Positions 5,808-14,879 are shown, counted from the stretch's first letter. The stretch is 16,764 nt of DNA from 66-474 sp039923855 (GCA_039923855.1 JBDTBW010000016.1:1-16764); one strand, 5' to 3'. Translations and numbers: made by a program. The notes: generated from the letters alone by a model not told the origin.

Positions 5808-8498
5808 ATGGTGACCGAAGCCACTTCGAGTATTGTCGGCATTCCCACCCTCCCGCGCCTGCCGTCCGCCTTGCCGCGCGCCGGCGTCTCGTCGGAAGCG
5901 CGCACCGCATTGCGGCAGATGCTGGGCGATCACGCACGCGCATTGGCGGTCGCATTCCGCGATGGTGTTGATGCCGCGCACTTGACGGCGGCGCGCGCGC
6001 AAGCGGTCGAACGGGTGCTTGCACACGTGTGGACGGCGTATCTTGGCGAAACCGAAGAGACCGCGTTGTTCGCGATCGGCGGATTCGGACGTGGCGCCTT
6101 GTTTCCGCATTCCGATGTCGATCTACTGGCGCTGGTCGACGATAGTGCCGCGGCGTCCGTGGCGCGCGCGCTGGAAGCCTTGTTCGGCTGCCTGTGGGAT
6201 ATCGGTTTGAAACCGGGCCACGCGGTTCGCACGCCAGCGCAGTGCCGCGAACTTGCGGTGGCGGATGTCAGCGTCTACACCAGCCTGCTGGACGCGCGGC
6301 GCATTGCCGGTGCGCACCATTTCGACGCGGCATTGCGTGTGATCGTCGATGACTCCGCGCTGTGGCGACCCGGGGATTTTCTCCGCGCCAAGCGCGAGGA
6401 TCGCGCTGCGCGTCACGCTCGCCACGACGACACCACGCATAATCTCGAACCGAATTTGAAGGATGGTCCCGGCGGTCTTCGCGGTCTCGATCTGATCCGC
6501 TGGCTCGGATATCGCGTCGCCGGCGCGAAAAACCTCGACGCGCTCGTCGACGGAGGATTGCTCGATGCGGGCGAGCGCGATGCGCTGATCGACGCCGAAA
6601 AAGTTCTGCAACGCTGCCGTTACGCTCTGCATCTGGAGGCCGCCCGCGCCGAGGAGCGGTTGCTGTTCGACTGGCAGCGCGCGCTGGCCGCGCGGCTTGG
6701 CTACGCTGACGATGGCCGCAATCTGGCAGTCGAGCAGTTCATGCAGGATTATTACCGCGCCGCCGGCATGGTCGAGCGTTTGCTCGCGCAATTGCTTGAG
6801 CGTTTCGACGAGCATCTGCATCCATTGCCCGCGCCGCGCGAGCTGGATGCGCGTTTCGTCGCCCGCGGCGCACGATTGGAATCGCGCGATCCTTCGCTGT
6901 TCGCGCGGGAACCTGCGGCACTGATCGAGGCGTTCGCCTGTCGGCTCGATCATCCCGAATTGACCGGCTTCAGCGCGGCGGCGATGCGCGCGATCGGGCA
7001 GGCTTTGGAAAAACACGACGCACGACTCGCCGACGAATCACAAGTTCTCACCGCCTTCGCCGCGCTATTGAGGCGCGGGGCGCCCGCGGTGCCCGCGCTG
7101 GAGACGATGAACCGCCACGGCGTGCTGGCCGCGATGCTGCCCGCGTTCGCGCAAGTGGTCGGGCGGATGCAATACGATCTGTTCCATATCTATACGGTCG
7201 ACGAACACACCTTGCGCGTGCTGCGCAATATCGCGCGCTTCGCCGAACCGTCCGCGCGCACGGATTTCCCGCTGGCCTGCGAGGCTTTCGCGCGGCTGGA
7301 TAAACCTGAACTTCTGCTGCTCGCCGCGTTGTTCCATGACATCGCCAAGGGCCGCGGCGGCGATCATTCGGAATTGGGCGAAGTCGAAGCGCGCGCGTTT
7401 TGCGCCAAGCTCGGTCTGCACGCGAGCGACATCGAACTGGTCGGCTGGCTAGTGCGCTGGCATCTTGCGATGAGCGTGACCGCGCAGCGGCAGGACATCA
7501 GCGATGCCGACGTAGTGCATGCGTTCGCGGTACAGGTCGGCGATTGGGAGCGGCTCGATCATCTCTATCTTTTGACCATCGCTGACATTTCCGGCACCAG
7601 CCCGAAGCTCTGGAATACATGGAAGGACCGCCTGCTCGCGGATCTCTACACCGCCGCGCGCTACGCGCTGCGCGGCGACCTGGCGCGGCCCGCGCAAGCG
7701 CCCGGGCGCGCGCATGAAATGCGCGAACACGTCGTTGCGATATTGACGGAGCAGAGGCGCGACGAGCAGGCAACGCGGCGGGTGCTGGACGATTTCCCAG
7801 ATGACGCCTTGCTGCGCCAGCGTGCGGAGCAAATCGCCTGGCAGGCGGGCGTGTTGCTCGACGCGAAGGATGCCGCGATCGTGGTCTCTGCGCGTCCGCA
7901 CTCTCCGCGCGGTGGTAGCGAGGTGTTCGTGTGCGCGCCGGATCGCGACGGCGTGTTCGCCGCGGTGGTGGCCACACTCGATCGCGCGCATTGCAGCGTG
8001 GTCGAGGCACGCGTGCTGGCCACCCGCGGTGGCCGCGCTCTGGATGTGTTCACCGTACTCGATGCCGATCAGGCCAAGCCCATCTCCAGCGAACGCGCAC
8101 GCGAATTGCGCGCTGCATTGATGCGCGCACTGGCGCCGGGCGCGCCTCGCGCACGGTTTCCGCGTCGCGGTCTGGCGCGGCGGTTGAAGCATTTTCAGCG
8201 ACCGCCGCACATCGATTTTCATGCGGCCAATGACGGCGCGCGGACACGCATTGCCCTGGTGTGTACCGACCAGCCCGGCCTGCTGGCGCGCGTCGCGCAG
8301 GCCTTCCTCGACACTGGCGTGCGCGTGCATGATGCGCGTATCGCCACCTTTGGCGAGCGCGTCGAGGATTTTTTCGAAGTGACCGACCGCAACGACTCGC
8401 CACTGGATGCGCAGACGCAGATCGCGCTGCGGGCGACCTTGCAGCGCCAACTCGGCGTTGACGTCGAACTCGAAGAGGAAACCCATGCGCGCGCTTGA
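5808..8498 (+). CDS. glnD: Bifunctional PII uridylyltransferase/uridylyl-removing enzyme
   Basis: Nitrogen sensor: uridylylates PII proteins (GlnB/GlnK) when glutamine is low and deuridylylates them when it is high. The start chosen gives 896 residues (E. coli 890). The nucleotidyltransferase domain carries GGFGRGALFPHSDVDLL (91-107), with catalytic D103 and D105. The GlnD-specific linker includes NLEPNLKDGPGGLRGLD. The HD domain for deuridylylation has LFHDIAKGRGGDHSELG, with H510-D511. Two C-terminal ACT glutamine sensors start near residues 706 (VFVCAPDRDGVF) and 814 (RIALVCTDQPGLLARV). The frame is open back to an ATG at 5676 overlapping map, but that extension only translates the REP hairpin, so ATG 5808 is preferred; it has no clear Shine-Dalgarno. 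The end overlaps dapD by 14 bases. Confidence 0.96.
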   Translation: MVTEATSSIVGIPTLPRLPSALPRAGVSSEARTALRQMLGDHARALAVAFRDGVDAAHLTAARAQAVERVLAHVWTAYLGETEETALFAIGGFGRGALFPHSDVDLLALVDDSAAASVARALEALFGCLWDIGLKPGHAVRTPAQCRELAVADVSVYTSLLDARRIAGAHHFDAALRVIVDDSALWRPGDFLRAKREDRAARHARHDDTTHNLEPNLKDGPGGLRGLDLIRWLGYRVAGAKNLDALVDGGLLDAGERDALIDAEKVLQRCRYALHLEAARAEERLLFDWQRALAARLGYADDGRNLAVEQFMQDYYRAAGMVERLLAQLLERFDEHLHPLPAPRELDARFVARGARLESRDPSLFAREPAALIEAFACRLDHPELTGFSAAAMRAIGQALEKHDARLADESQVLTAFAALLRRGAPAVPALETMNRHGVLAAMLPAFAQVVGRMQYDLFHIYTVDEHTLRVLRNIARFAEPSARTDFPLACEAFARLDKPELLLLAALFHDIAKGRGGDHSELGEVEARAFCAKLGLHASDIELVGWLVRWHLAMSVTAQRQDISDADVVHAFAVQVGDWERLDHLYLLTIADISGTSPKLWNTWKDRLLADLYTAARYALRGDLARPAQAPGRAHEMREHVVAILTEQRRDEQATRRVLDDFPDDALLRQRAEQIAWQAGVLLDAKDAAIVVSARPHSPRGGSEVFVCAPDRDGVFAAVVATLDRAHCSVVEARVLATRGGRALDVFTVLDADQAKPISSERARELRAALMRALAPGAPRARFPRRGLARRLKHFQRPPHIDFHAANDGARTRIALVCTDQPGLLARVAQAFLDTGVRVHDARIATFGERVEDFFEVTDRNDSPLDAQTQIALRATLQRQLGVDVELEEETHARA

Positions 8499-9309
8499 AT
8501 CCACGATAGACGAAGCTTGGGACTCGCGCGCGGCGCTGACCGAAGCGCGTATCGTGCAACTGCACCCGCATCTTGAACGCGTGCTCGACGCGCTGGAAGC
8601 GGGCAGCCTGCGCGTGGCCGACCCGGATGGGCAGGGCGGCTGGCGCGTGCATCAGTGGATCAAGAAAGCGGTGCTGCTGACTTTTCGCATCAATGGCAAC
8701 CGCGCGATGGATGGTGGCGCGATGGCGGCGTTCGACAAAGTGCCGTTGCGTTTCGTCGATGCGGATGAAACCGTGATGCGCGCAACCGGCGCGCGGATCG
8801 TGCCCGGCGCGCTGGTGCGTCGGGGCGCGTTCGTCGGCCAAGATGCCGTGTTGATGCCGAGCTACGTCAACATCGGCGCGCACGTCGGCGCCGGCACGAT
8901 GGTCGACACTTGGGCCACGGTCGGCTCCTGCGCGCAGATCGGGGCGCGCGTGCATCTGTCAGGCGGCGTCGGTATCGGCGGTGTGCTGGAACCGTTGCAA
9001 GCCACCCCGACCATCATCGAGGACGGTTGCTTTATCGGCGCGCGTTCCGAAGTGGTCGAGGGAGTGATCGTCGAACACGGCAGCGTGATCGGCATGGGCG
9101 TGTTCCTGGGACAATCCACGCGCATTTACGACCGCGCGACTAAACAAGTGACATACGGACGCGTGCTGGCGGGCAGCGTGGTAGTGGCGGGTTCGTTGCC
9201 GGCCACGGATGGGTCGCACAACTTGTATGCGGCGATCGTCGTCAAGCGCGTGGACGAAAAGACGCGGTCCAAGACCTCGATCAACGAATTGTTGCGGAGC
9301 GTGGAATGA
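8485..9309 (+). CDS. dapD: Tetrahydrodipicolinate N-succinyltransferase
   Basis: Transfers succinyl from succinyl-CoA to tetrahydrodipicolinate, the committing step of the succinylase branch to meso-diaminopimelate and lysine; cytoplasmic trimer. Exactly 274 residues, as in E. coli. A helical N-terminal domain (1 to about 100, with HQWIKKAVLLTFRI) is followed by a left-handed beta-helix of hexapeptide repeats (about 105-235). D141 in TMVDTWATVGSCAQIG and E189 in GARSEVVEGV match the E. coli catalytic positions. The start ATG 8485 lies inside the glnD end, with GAGGA (8475-8479) 5 bases upstream, so translation is probably coupled to glnD. The stop overlaps the next gene by 4 bases (ATGA). glnD-dapD linkage also occurs in E. 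coli, supporting vertical inheritance. Confidence 0.98.
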   Translation: MRALESTIDEAWDSRAALTEARIVQLHPHLERVLDALEAGSLRVADPDGQGGWRVHQWIKKAVLLTFRINGNRAMDGGAMAAFDKVPLRFVDADETVMRATGARIVPGALVRRGAFVGQDAVLMPSYVNIGAHVGAGTMVDTWATVGSCAQIGARVHLSGGVGIGGVLEPLQATPTIIEDGCFIGARSEVVEGVIVEHGSVIGMGVFLGQSTRIYDRATKQVTYGRVLAGSVVVAGSLPATDGSHNLYAAIVVKRVDEKTRSKTSINELLRSVE

Positions 9310-9665
9310 GCGTTGTCGTGTACGGCCTTCCCACCTGCGATACCTGCCGCAAGGTGCGCAATTGGTTGCAGCGGTTCGATATCGAGCACGAGTTTATCGA
9401 TTATCGCGCGCAGCCAATTCCCGCGACGACGCTGAAGAAATGGGTGCGTCGACTCGGGGGATGGGAGAAACTCGTCAACAAATCCTCGACCACCTGGCGC
9501 AATCTTTTGCCACAGCGCAAGAATCCGGGGACGGATGCAGAGTGGACGTTACTGTTGAAGGAATATCCCGCATTGATTCGCCGTCCGGTTATCGTGCTGG
9601 AAAATGACAGCGTGCACATCGGTTTCAGCGACAACGGATTCAAGAAACTGTTTGGCAAGCCATGA
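9306..9665 (+). CDS. ArsC/Spx-family thioredoxin-fold protein, YffB type
   Basis: 119 residues, the size of E. coli YffB (118). The thioredoxin-like fold begins VVVYGLPTCDTCRKVRNWL, with a C11-x2-C14 pair, then FIDYRAQPI and the IRRPVIV segment that precedes the C-terminal helix in ArsC-like proteins. The family resembles arsenate reductase, but YffB members are thought to be glutathione-dependent thiol reductases without a settled role, so I do not call it an arsenate reductase. It sits with 4-base ATGA overlaps between dapD and dapE. In E. coli yffB is likewise directly upstream of dapE, so the link with diaminopimelate synthesis is conserved even though its reason is unclear. Confidence 0.92.
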   Translation: MSVVVYGLPTCDTCRKVRNWLQRFDIEHEFIDYRAQPIPATTLKKWVRRLGGWEKLVNKSSTTWRNLLPQRKNPGTDAEWTLLLKEYPALIRRPVIVLENDSVHIGFSDNGFKKLFGKP

Positions 9666-10813
9666 GCGACATCCTCGACCTCACCTGCGAGTTGATCCGC
9701 CGCCGCTCGCTGACGCCGGATGATGCAGGTTGCCAATCGATGCTCGCGGAGCGGCTGATCAAAAGCGGCTTTCGATGCGAGCATCTGCGTTTCGGCGAGG
9801 TGGATAATCTGTGGGCGACGCACGGCCAATGCGCGCCGGTATTGGTTTTCCTCGGCCACAGCGACGTGGTGCCGAGCGGGCCAGAAGGGGACTGGACCTC
9901 GCCACCATTCGAGCCGGCGATTCGCGATGGACGTCTTTACGGCCGTGGTGCGGCGGACATGAAAAGCGGGGTGGCGGCGATGACGATCGCGCTGGAACAC
10001 TTCGTCGTCGCGCATCCCAATCATCGCGGCACCGTCGCGCTTTTATTGACCAGCGACGAGGAAGGCCCGACCAACATGGATGGCGTACGCCGCGTGGTCG
10101 AACACTTCCGCGCCACCGGCCAACGCATCGATTACTGCGTGGTCGGCGAACCGTCATCGAAAGAAAAACTCGGGGATTTGATACGCGTCGGTCGGCGCGG
10201 TTCGCTGTCCGGCGCGCTCACCGTGCGCGGCGTGCAGGGCCACGTCGCCTATCCCGAAAAAGCCTTGAACCCGATCCACGCGGCCGCGCCCGCGCTGGCC
10301 GAACTCGCCGCCACGCGTTGGGACGAGGGCAATGATGCTGATTCAAACAATATGTTTCCGCCGACCTTGTTCCAGGTTTCCAACATTCAAAGCGGCACCG
10401 GCGCGCTCAACGTGATCCCTGGCGCACTGACCGCGCAGTTCAACTTCCGCTTCGGCACCGCCAGCAGCGCGCAAAGCTTGCGCGAGCGCACCGAAGCGAT
10501 CCTGAAACGACATGGCCTCGACTACGCGCTTGAATGGAATCTTTCCGGCGAGCCGTTCCTCTCGTCCGCGGACGGCAAGTTGCGCGAAGTCGTGACCGCG
10601 GTTTGCCGCGGACTGTGCGGCGTCGAGCCCGAAGCCAGCACCGACGGCGGCACCTCCGACGGCCGCTTTATCGCGCCGCTCGGCGCGGAAGTGGTGGAAC
10701 TCGGCCCCGTCAACGCGAGTATCCACAAGATCGATGAGCATGTCTTCGTGGAGGATTTGGAGCGGTTGCCGGCGCTTTTTCAAGCGATTTGCAAACGCAT
10801 ATTGCAGCACTGA
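9662..10813 (+). CDS. dapE: Succinyl-diaminopimelate desuccinylase
   Basis: Hydrolyses N-succinyl-L,L-diaminopimelate to L,L-diaminopimelate and succinate; a cytoplasmic two-zinc M20-family amidohydrolase. At 383 residues it is near family size (E. coli 375). Zinc and catalytic residues are all present: H66 and D68 (GHSDVVP), D99 (RGAADMK), E133-E134 (SDEEG), E163 (VGEP) and H355 (ASIHKIDE). The dimerisation lid (about 180-290) carries HVAYPEKALNPIH. The start ATG overlaps the stop of the preceding gene by 4 bases. With dapD it supplies two steps of the succinylase route. In a typical gammaproteobacterial layout this ends the dap block; here the Sel1 gene begins 46 bases later. Confidence 0.97.
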   Translation: MSDILDLTCELIRRRSLTPDDAGCQSMLAERLIKSGFRCEHLRFGEVDNLWATHGQCAPVLVFLGHSDVVPSGPEGDWTSPPFEPAIRDGRLYGRGAADMKSGVAAMTIALEHFVVAHPNHRGTVALLLTSDEEGPTNMDGVRRVVEHFRATGQRIDYCVVGEPSSKEKLGDLIRVGRRGSLSGALTVRGVQGHVAYPEKALNPIHAAAPALAELAATRWDEGNDADSNNMFPPTLFQVSNIQSGTGALNVIPGALTAQFNFRFGTASSAQSLRERTEAILKRHGLDYALEWNLSGEPFLSSADGKLREVVTAVCRGLCGVEPEASTDGGTSDGRFIAPLGAEVVELGPVNASIHKIDEHVFVEDLERLPALFQAICKRILQH

Positions 10814-10859
10814 TGATTGGCCCGGCGGCTCGATCTATTTGGAAAAGAATGAGGCACTT

Positions 10860-12434
10860 ATGAAGGCATTGCGATTGAAATACTGCAGCAGATTTGTCGC
10901 TGCAAGCGTCGCGATTGCGCTCACGCTCTCTCAGGTTGCTTGTACTAGCGCGCCCCATCAATCGGCTACCCGAACCCGGGAGAACGATGATCTTGCCGCT
11001 GCAAAGGCCGCAATCCAACGTGGAGATTTTGCTACCGCAATTCCCCTCATCAAGATATCGGCCGTATCTGGAAATGCTGAAGCTCAGGATATCTTGGGCC
11101 GTGCGTATCAGTATGGCTCAGGGGTTCCACAGGATTATTCGGAAGCAGTGGAATGGTTCCGCAAGGCAGCAGAACAAGGGAATGTCGATGCGGAAGTTCG
11201 ATTGGGCTCGAGGTATATGAATGGGGAGGGGGTTCAGCAAGATTATGCCCAAGCGGCGGCTTGGTATCGCAAAGCCGCAGCCGGAGGTAGTGTGATGGCA
11301 ATCTATGGTCTTGGCCTGATGTACGAAGATGGTGAAGGAGTTGAGAAAGACGACGCTAAGGCGCAAACCTTGTATCGCCAAGCAGCGCCAAGAATGATCA
11401 AAGCCGCGGGGAGCGGAAATGTTTATGCCCAATCCAGCCTTGGACAGATGTACCGTGGCGGCCAAGGTGTGCAGCAGGATTCTGTTCAAGCCGCGGAGTG
11501 GTTCAAGAAAGCAGCGGCGCAGGGCCAAGCCACGGCGCAGTTTAGCTTGGGCCTGATGTATGACGACGGGATTGGAGTTCCGCAAAACGATGCACTTGCA
11601 TTCGAGTGGTATAGCAAGGCTGCTATGCAAGGAAATTCGTCCGCTGAAAACAACTTGGGTCTGATGTATGAGGGCGGGCGCGGTACGGCTAAAAACATGG
11701 CGAAAGCGGTAGCGCTCCAACGTGTGGCCGCAGAGCAGGGAAATCCGGTGGCGCAAGCTCATTTGGGCCAGTTGTTTAGATTCGGCTCAGGAGTTCGCCA
11801 AGACTATGAGGAAGCTTTGATGTGGTATCGCAAAGCTGCCGAGCAAGGCAATGCAGATGCACAGAATGCTCTGGGCTTCATGTATGAAAATGGCTTGGGA
11901 GTGTCGAGAGATGCGGCCACGGCAATCGATCTATATCGGAAAGCCGCGGCGCAGGGCGAAAGCGATGCCGAAGCGAACCTCGGGCGGCTGTACCTCGAAG
12001 GCATCCAAGTCGAACAGGATTATCGCGCGGCTTTCGTTGCCTATAGCCGTTCCGCGGCTCAGGAGAATCCGGCAGGAGCAAATGGGTTGGGAACGATGTA
12101 CTTTCAAGGCAAAGGAGTGGCCAAGAGTATTGACCGCGCCGCGACATTGTTCCGCGAAGCCGCGGACAATGGCGACGCGGATGGGCAATTGAACCTTGGC
12201 GATCTTTACGTCAATGGTGACGGTATGGCGCGCAATCTCACAGTTGCCTATGCCCTGTTCGAGTTTGTTGCGGAAGGGACGAGCCTCAGCAAGGCTAGGG
12301 GTGTGGAGAGTAGAGATACTTTGCTGGGGATGATGGATCAAGATCAGGTCGTTAAAGGGCAAGCGCTCTATCAACAAATGCAAGCACGGGGAGTTGCTCA
12401 AGCGTTGAAAGCTTATTTTATGGATAATCCATAG
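10860..12434 (+). CDS. Exported Sel1-repeat (SEL1-like TPR) protein
   Basis: 524 residues. The ATG at 10860 is preceded by GAGG (10851-10854) at 5 bases and opens a signal sequence: positive start, hydrophobic core 12-25, then SQVAC with Cys28. The Cys could be lipidated, but Gln at the -3 position is atypical for a lipobox, so it may be either a lipoprotein or a soluble periplasmic protein. From residue 71 about 11 Sel1 repeats of 36 residues run head to tail, of the form GN.DAQ..LG.MY.NG.GV.QD...A..WYRKAAEQ. Repeat 3 has a short insertion containing RMIKAA. A C-terminal tail of about 50 residues is non-repeat. Sel1 proteins are scaffolds for protein-protein contacts; the partner is unknown. 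Base composition is lower than its neighbours: the 60 bases from 11881 have 30 G+C, against 42 in the 60 from 6361. Confidence 0.92.
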   Translation: MKALRLKYCSRFVAASVAIALTLSQVACTSAPHQSATRTRENDDLAAAKAAIQRGDFATAIPLIKISAVSGNAEAQDILGRAYQYGSGVPQDYSEAVEWFRKAAEQGNVDAEVRLGSRYMNGEGVQQDYAQAAAWYRKAAAGGSVMAIYGLGLMYEDGEGVEKDDAKAQTLYRQAAPRMIKAAGSGNVYAQSSLGQMYRGGQGVQQDSVQAAEWFKKAAAQGQATAQFSLGLMYDDGIGVPQNDALAFEWYSKAAMQGNSSAENNLGLMYEGGRGTAKNMAKAVALQRVAAEQGNPVAQAHLGQLFRFGSGVRQDYEEALMWYRKAAEQGNADAQNALGFMYENGLGVSRDAATAIDLYRKAAAQGESDAEANLGRLYLEGIQVEQDYRAAFVAYSRSAAQENPAGANGLGTMYFQGKGVAKSIDRAATLFREAADNGDADGQLNLGDLYVNGDGMARNLTVAYALFEFVAEGTSLSKARGVESRDTLLGMMDQDQVVKGQALYQQMQARGVAQALKAYFMDNP

Positions 12435-12437
12435 TCG

Positions 12438-12469
12438 CCAAGCCGCTAGTTTGGTGGTCGGGGGCTTGG
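12438..12469. terminator. Possible weak bidirectional terminator between convergent genes
   Basis: CCAAGCC (12438-12444) and GGCTTGG (12463-12469) form a 7-bp stem with an 18-base loop in the 42-base gap between the convergent Sel1 and acylase genes. No T run follows on either strand, so termination is uncertain. Confidence 0.25.
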
Positions 12470-12476
12470 TCAATCG

Positions 12477-14879
12477 TCAACGAGCCGCTACGGGTTTGAG
12501 AGTTATCTTGTATTTCGCCGCCCCCGGCAACAGCGGCGTCGGCGCGCCGCGCATCCAATCCTCGTGACCTGCGCCGAAGTAGGGCGTCAACGGGTTGTCG
12601 GCCTGGCCCGATGGCATTTCGAGGATGCCGTGCGCCTCGTCGCCGGGCATGACGTCCATGCGCATCGACGCGCCGAAATCCGGGTGCTGCACGCGCGGCA
12701 TGTCGCGGTCGCCGGGCAATTCGTCGGGCGGCATGTCGATGAAACGCGCAAGAAAGTGCGGCAACGCGACCGACAGCGGGTGATCGATTCGCGCGGTGTT
12801 GCGTTCGCCCCAGGTGCGTGACGACAGCGGACCGAGCAATTCCGCCAGATCGTCCGCAACCTCGCGCGCAGAATCGAGCAGCAATGCATTCCAGTCCTTG
12901 TACTTCGGATCGACTAGCCACGCCGGTTTTTGCGTGACCATCGCCCATACAGCGTATTCGTCGATCTCCGCGTTCGGCCATTTGAACTCAGAGGATTTCG
13001 ATTTGGCGAGCGCCGCGAACGGGGCCAGCGCGTTGCCGCGCACACGATCGTGGAATGCACGCACGATGCGATAACCGACGCTGTCGATCACCGCGCGCGC
13101 CTGCCAGTGTTCGACATAGGGTTTCAGTGCCAGCAGTTTCGGATCGCGCGTGTTCGCCAGCGTGTCCAGCAGGAGCTTCTGCCAACGCGCCAGGAACAGC
13201 GCGCGGTCGTCGAGCTGGATATTTAACATGTCGCGCGGCGCGAAGTGATTACGCGAAGTCAAGTCGTCGCGAATCTGCTGCGCCCGCGCGCCCAGGTCGT
13301 AACCGCCGTCGCTGAGCAACTTCAATGCCGTGCCATCGACCAGACGTTGATTCGCGGTCCATAGCCGCGCGTTCGGCGGATTCTCGATGCGCGGATCCTG
13401 CGCGGGCGCGGCAAAACCAATCCACCCGATTCCCACTTTCGACCAATCGGCCAGTTGCGATGGATCGAAACCCGCGCGCAACGGGATCGCGCTGCCCGCC
13501 ACGCTCCAGCCGATGAGCCCTTGTGCATCGGCGACCACCATGTTCTGCGGTGGAATCCCGATCGTGGGCGCCAGCGCCAGTGCATCGTTCACGCTGTGAG
13601 CGGTTTCCATTTTCAACAGATTCAAGTTCAGCGCGCGCGGCTCGTGAGCGATCCACGCCAGCGCCAGTGGCGTGCCGTCGCTGTCCGTGGCCATGATCGG
13701 ACCCCAGATCGTGTCCTCGACGATGAAGTGCTCGTCCGGTGCGCCGTGCACACGGATGACTTCGTCGTGACGTTCGATCGTCGCCCAGCCGTTCGATGTC
13801 GGGTAACGCGACGGATCGCTTGGCGCGCGCAGCACGCGCACCCAATCCATCCAGTCGCCTTCGGTGTTGGTGAAACCCCAAGCGATATGGCCGTTGCTGC
13901 CGATCACCAGCGCCGGCACGCCGGGTAGGGTGACGCCGTTCAAGTCGATCGTTTGTTTCGGATCGGCAGGATCGGGATAACGCAGGCGCGCGCGATACCA
14001 GATGTCGGGCACGCGCAGAGTCAGATGCGGATCGTTGGCGAGCAACGCCGCGCCGCCGGTCAGCGCGCCGCCGACCGCACAACCGTTGCTGCCGATGCCG
14101 GTGTCTTCTCTGGCCGTCGCGGCAATTGCGAGTGCGCCCTGTGCGAGCGAAACGCGGATTAGCGGATGCGTGCGCAGATCGAACACACCCGCGTTGGGCA
14201 TCGGTACCGGCGTATCGATTGCGTCTTGCAGCGGCGCCTGCCAGCGCGGATCGGGGGCCAGCAGAAAATCCGCCAACGCTTTCGGCAGCACCGCACGCAG
14301 TCGCGCGATGTTCAACTCGCGTACGTTCTCGCCGTCCTGATTCAAATCCAGAAACATCGCGTCGATCGCCAGGATTGAATCTTCCGTTCGCCATTTTTGT
14401 GGTTTGACGCCGAGCAAAAGATATTCCCACGGCCGCATGTCGAGCGAATGCAGACCCGCGTTGACGCCATCGCGATAGGCGTCGAGCAGATCGCGCTGGT
14501 GCGGCGTCAGCATCGCCAATTCGCGCCGCGCCAAGACGCGGAAGCGGTGGCGACGATGATTCTCGTCGGCTTTCAATGCCGCCTTGCCGACCAGTTCGGA
14601 AAGCTCACCTGCGGCGTTGCGGCGCAGCAGATCCATCTGGAAAAAACGTTCCTGGCTGTGCAGGAAACCGAGCGCATAGGCAAGATCGTGATGGTTGCGC
14701 GCATCGATGGTCGGCACGCCGTTGACATCGCGTGTTATCTGGACTGGCGCGGACAAACCACGCAATGCGATTGTGCCGTCGAGTTGCGGCCGACTGCCGG
14801 CCAGCAACAGCCAACAAACCGCGAGCGCCAGCGCGATCAACAGCAGCAGCGTGATGAGGATTCGGCCGAGCCAGCGCAT
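12477..14879 (-). CDS. Membrane-anchored penicillin acylase family (S45) Ntn-hydrolase
   Basis: 800 residues from ATG 14879 (GGGGA 4 bases upstream; a longer reading to 14963 translates a repeat). Residues 1-26 (MRWLGRILITLLLLI...) form a signal anchor, putting the enzyme on the periplasmic side. The alpha-part contains GVPTIDARNHHDLAYALGF and HSQERFFQMDLLRRNAAGEL, typical of the family. Autoproteolysis is expected before Ser264 in GIGSNGCAVGG, leaving Ser as N-terminal nucleophile of the beta subunit. Further family marks are LLANDPHL (N282), IGSNGHIAWGFTN, PPQNMVVAD and TANQRLVDG (N510, likely oxyanion-hole Asn). Such enzymes cleave amide bonds of acylated compounds, including beta-lactams, acyl-homoserine lactones and lipopeptides; the substrate cannot be told from sequence. 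It lies downstream of parC but is separated by a repeat. Confidence 0.93.
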   Translation of the reverse strand: MRWLGRILITLLLLIALALAVCWLLLAGSRPQLDGTIALRGLSAPVQITRDVNGVPTIDARNHHDLAYALGFLHSQERFFQMDLLRRNAAGELSELVGKAALKADENHRRHRFRVLARRELAMLTPHQRDLLDAYRDGVNAGLHSLDMRPWEYLLLGVKPQKWRTEDSILAIDAMFLDLNQDGENVRELNIARLRAVLPKALADFLLAPDPRWQAPLQDAIDTPVPMPNAGVFDLRTHPLIRVSLAQGALAIAATAREDTGIGSNGCAVGGALTGGAALLANDPHLTLRVPDIWYRARLRYPDPADPKQTIDLNGVTLPGVPALVIGSNGHIAWGFTNTEGDWMDWVRVLRAPSDPSRYPTSNGWATIERHDEVIRVHGAPDEHFIVEDTIWGPIMATDSDGTPLALAWIAHEPRALNLNLLKMETAHSVNDALALAPTIGIPPQNMVVADAQGLIGWSVAGSAIPLRAGFDPSQLADWSKVGIGWIGFAAPAQDPRIENPPNARLWTANQRLVDGTALKLLSDGGYDLGARAQQIRDDLTSRNHFAPRDMLNIQLDDRALFLARWQKLLLDTLANTRDPKLLALKPYVEHWQARAVIDSVGYRIVRAFHDRVRGNALAPFAALAKSKSSEFKWPNAEIDEYAVWAMVTQKPAWLVDPKYKDWNALLLDSAREVADDLAELLGPLSSRTWGERNTARIDHPLSVALPHFLARFIDMPPDELPGDRDMPRVQHPDFGASMRMDVMPGDEAHGILEMPSGQADNPLTPYFGAGHEDWMRGAPTPLLPGAAKYKITLKPVAAR

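Noticed and set aside
6123..8504. Long minus-strand open frames (297 and 351 codons) opposite glnD, and one of 275 codons opposite map
   Set aside because: They mirror codon bias of glnD and map, show no domain or RBS, and the sense frames have complete catalytic motifs.
9306..9665. Arsenate reductase (arsenic resistance) call
   Set aside because: The context is dapD/dapE rather than ars genes, and a C-x2-C YffB-type protein of this length at this position fits better.
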